Positions 61,841-64,000 of a stretch of 64,000 nt of DNA are shown piece after piece. A program made the position numbers and the translations under genes. This DNA comes from Anodontia alba (taxonomy: Eukaryota; Mollusca; Bivalvia; Lucinida; Lucinidae). A model generated the notes under the pieces. It made no database searches and was not told the origin of the DNA. It worked only from the letters and a program-made list of their open reading frames with translations. The stretch covers positions 82,072,033 through 82,136,032 of the forward strand of contig OZ024828.1 in the NCBI GenBank assembly GCA_964016985.1, given 5' to 3'. The stretch's first letter is position 1, and each line of letters begins with the position of its first letter.

Positions 61841-62405
61841 AATGTCTGTGGTCGGGCCCGTCGTGGTCTTTTTTGTGGTTTTCTTATGTTCTGGCTTCAG
61901 ATCGCCAATGTGCTCATTGCTTTGTTTAATCACAATATTTGATTATATGTGCGTCACTGTAATGTTTCACAGATGAGGTAGAGGACCCCTATGCGGATAT
62001 TTCTAATTCGGAGCTGCATCAGAATTAAGGGTGAGGCTTCGCGCGAGTATAACTGATTTAAATCCCCACTGGTTTATACTGGTGTCCGTTCTAAAGTGAC
62101 TATTCTGATCATTTTTTTATTGTGATTCTAGCACTTTTGTACCCGCTATACGGCTGCTTTCAGTTTTCTTTCTGTTTGTATTGTTTAACTGTTTAGAGCT
62201 GCATCAGGCTTCGCGCGGGTAAAACTGGTGCATCCCGCTCAGTAGTTTTCCGACTGACCATTCTAAGGCGGTTCCTTTTTTGCAGTTCTGTTTTATTTGT
62301 GCGTCGGTGGCTTCATATGTGACGTTTGTTTTGTCATTATTTGTCCCTCATCTCTCCTTCTTTTGGTGCCTCGGAAAGACTGTGCTTCTTGATTGTGGCA
62401 TTTCT

Positions 62406-63846
62406 TAGGTATCTTCACTTATATTTTTGCATGGAAAAGGTGAAAGGTGTATAAACTGGGATACTTTACAAATGGTTTAAAAATGGTAGTTTGTCGACGG
62501 GCATTTCGGGCCAGTTATGCATTTGGCTTGTTTCGTTCAGGTAGATACGTCAGATCTCCATTTAATCCATCAACTAGAGTTTCTAAAAATGACGCTTCAG
62601 TCTTTCAATTTTGGCATATCCTTTGTTGCAAGTAAGGTCCATCCATAAATCAAGGAGCGACGATATACGCGATGATCTCTGGGTGAAGGGCAATAACCAT
62701 GATTTAATTTCTGTCTTAATCCCGTTACAGTATTTCATCTTCAGCATTATTTTCCTAAAAATCGGACCGAGTCATGTAAGGTTAATGTATTCACGAGATG
62801 CAGCCGGAAAGAAATGCGTAATTTGAATTTTAGTTGTTCTAAACGCCATTTTCTCGAAGAAAATCAAAGTCAATGGAACGTATTAATCATAACAATGATG
62901 ACTCAGTAAACAGTAAGCTGAATGTCTTTGGCAGTGCTGTTGGGGACTGATATGTAGTGTGCTATAGATATATATGTACTTTAACGGTAAGTTTTACCTT
63001 TGTCGTTTCGTTCAAAAGACTACGTATCTAAGCAAAATCATACTGAATGAAGAACATTAATAAAGATTCCTTTTTAAAATTCCAGGTATACAATACGCTT
63101 TTGCTATAGTTGTAGTTGATATACCTTGTCAGTCAGTATCAACATAACGTTATATCTTAGATGATTTCTAATACATTTCACCTCCCATACCATTCAGAGC
63201 TTCGAAGATTGTATTATTTATAAGACATTTTATTTAATGCAAAAAAAAAAAAAAAAAAAATCCTGTTTATCGTGGATCGTCTCTTTCCGAGCACTCCCTA
63301 GCCCAAACTGGAATTCTGACGTCATCTCGTCCAGTTCGGCATCTTATTTGATACGGTCAATATTATAGTGCCATGTTGTGACTAGACGCCGAAGATGAAA
63401 TACTAATGTTTATGTTTTCGTCTACTTTTTAAATAACCTTCAGATTTGAAGTAGAAATTACACTGATGGCTGCTAAGGATAACTGAGCTTACCAACATAT
63501 TCACACTAAGTCCTGGAAAGAAATAGTACATACATTACCAATGTCCGTGTGTATTAAATGTTTAATGTTTATATTTATGTTTTATTTAGGACATGTAATA
63601 ATCATAAAATAAAGCTCTTAAGATATACTTTGGCTTGGTCAGAAATCGTATATATATGTTTACATTTAGAATCCATGTTTAACTGTGAGACGGCCAAGCT
63701 GACATACATTAGTTTACATTTCGATCTGACATATATTTTAATAGTTATTTGATCTGTAAACCACGTTATTATTCATATCTTCTATGCAGTCTGTCGGTTT
63801 CTGCCTGACGAAGTATAAGAACAGCCACACTATAAAAATCACCTCA
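62406..63846. other. no gene seen
   Basis: A plus frame from ATG 62483 reads MVVCRRAFRASYAFGLFRSG and closes just past a good splice-donor-like TTGCAAGTAAGG (62626-62637), but no family is recognised and no acceptor partner is seen. A run of about 20 A sits near 63241. No MITE until 63847. Confidence 0.35.
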
Positions 63847-64000
63847 AAAGAAAACATACCTATATAATTTCTGACCCCCTTAAACCCCAATTTTATATAG
63901 TAAAACTGGGGTTTACAGAGTATACATCATTTTTCTTATTTCTGCTCAAAAACATAGACTGTGGGTACTCGTTAGAACAGCATGGACGAGGCGGTTCTAA
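63847..64000. mobile_element. MITE A, copy 7, cut by window end
   Basis: GAAAACATACCTATATAATT, CCCCAATTTTATATAGTAAA, GTGGGTACTCGTTAGAACAG and the start of the mirror GACGAGGCGGTTCTAA. Continues beyond the window. Confidence 0.8.

Larger units (their letters stand above)
60107..62405 (+). mobile_element. decayed retroelement with terminal direct repeats, probably Penelope-like
   Basis: About 150 bp at 60107-60192 plus 60300-60365 (TGACCGTTCCAAGGCGGTTC, TTGTGCGTCGGTTGCATATG, TGTGCTTCTTGATTTTGG) recur at 62262-62405 (TGACCATTCTAAGGCGGTTC, TTGTGCGTCGGTGGCTTCAT, TGTGCTTCTTGATTGTGG). Between them lies a broken reverse transcriptase in the same strand. Direct flanking repeats with such a polymerase fit Penelope-like elements and their pseudo-LTRs. 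The class is my best match from memory of protein families. A DIRS-like origin is not excluded. Confidence 0.65.

Overview
This is animal nuclear DNA, most likely from a bivalve mollusc. It is AT-rich and intron-sized spacing dominates. There is no operon-like gene packing, tRNA-derived SINEs are present, and three blocks of about 150-160 bp tandem repeats recall the satellites known in bivalves. The animal assignment is firm. The bivalve assignment is inferred from repeat style and has not been checked by a search.

One gene is certain: a complete, intronless coding region for the dual-specificity kinase DYRK2 (50730-52415, minus strand). A CRE and an E-box lie about 240 bp upstream of its ATG. 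Two further short open reading frames (30831-31033 minus and 57460-57690 minus) could be exons but are unproven.

Nearly everything else is mobile or repetitive DNA. I named families by letter for this window only. A (about 280 bp, ends near CATCACGAAAACATGCC), B (about 190 bp, ends near TAGCTCCAGATAAG), C and D (about 200-280 bp, TTAA-bounded), E (about 215 bp, TA-bounded, ends near CCATATTTACCC), F (about 210 bp, ends TTAA-CCCTTGTCCTGCTG), G (about 230 bp, CGAAAACGTGCCTTCGG ends), M, Q, K and R (TA-bounded, CAGT ends) and J (107 bp perfect hairpin) are all MITE-like foldback elements. Several are nested, so empty sites can be read directly: F went into TTAA in E, D, Q and probably W; E went into B; a SINE went into E.

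Layout. 0-8.7 kb: SINEs, MITEs and a mariner deletion derivative. 8.9-10.7, 16.8-19.1 and 20.3-21.5 kb: three related satellite blocks. 19.9-23.5 kb: a cluster of five C elements. 24-30.7 kb: G, T, J, P and U elements. 31-50.5 kb: a field of B, E, C, F, M and K elements up to the 3' flank of DYRK2. 50.53-53.84 kb: a repeat-poor island with DYRK2 and its promoter. 53.8-55.8 kb: two decayed non-LTR retrotransposon fragments and a 260 bp tandem duplication. 60.1-62.4 kb: a decayed reverse-transcriptase element flanked by direct repeats, probably Penelope-like, with a J hairpin inserted in its left repeat. The window ends inside an A element.

The most interesting pattern is modular. Otherwise different MITE families share one of three palindromic cores, and at least two elements look like chimeras with the ends of one family and the core of another. 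Many boundaries below are good to about 10 bp only, because I aligned by eye.
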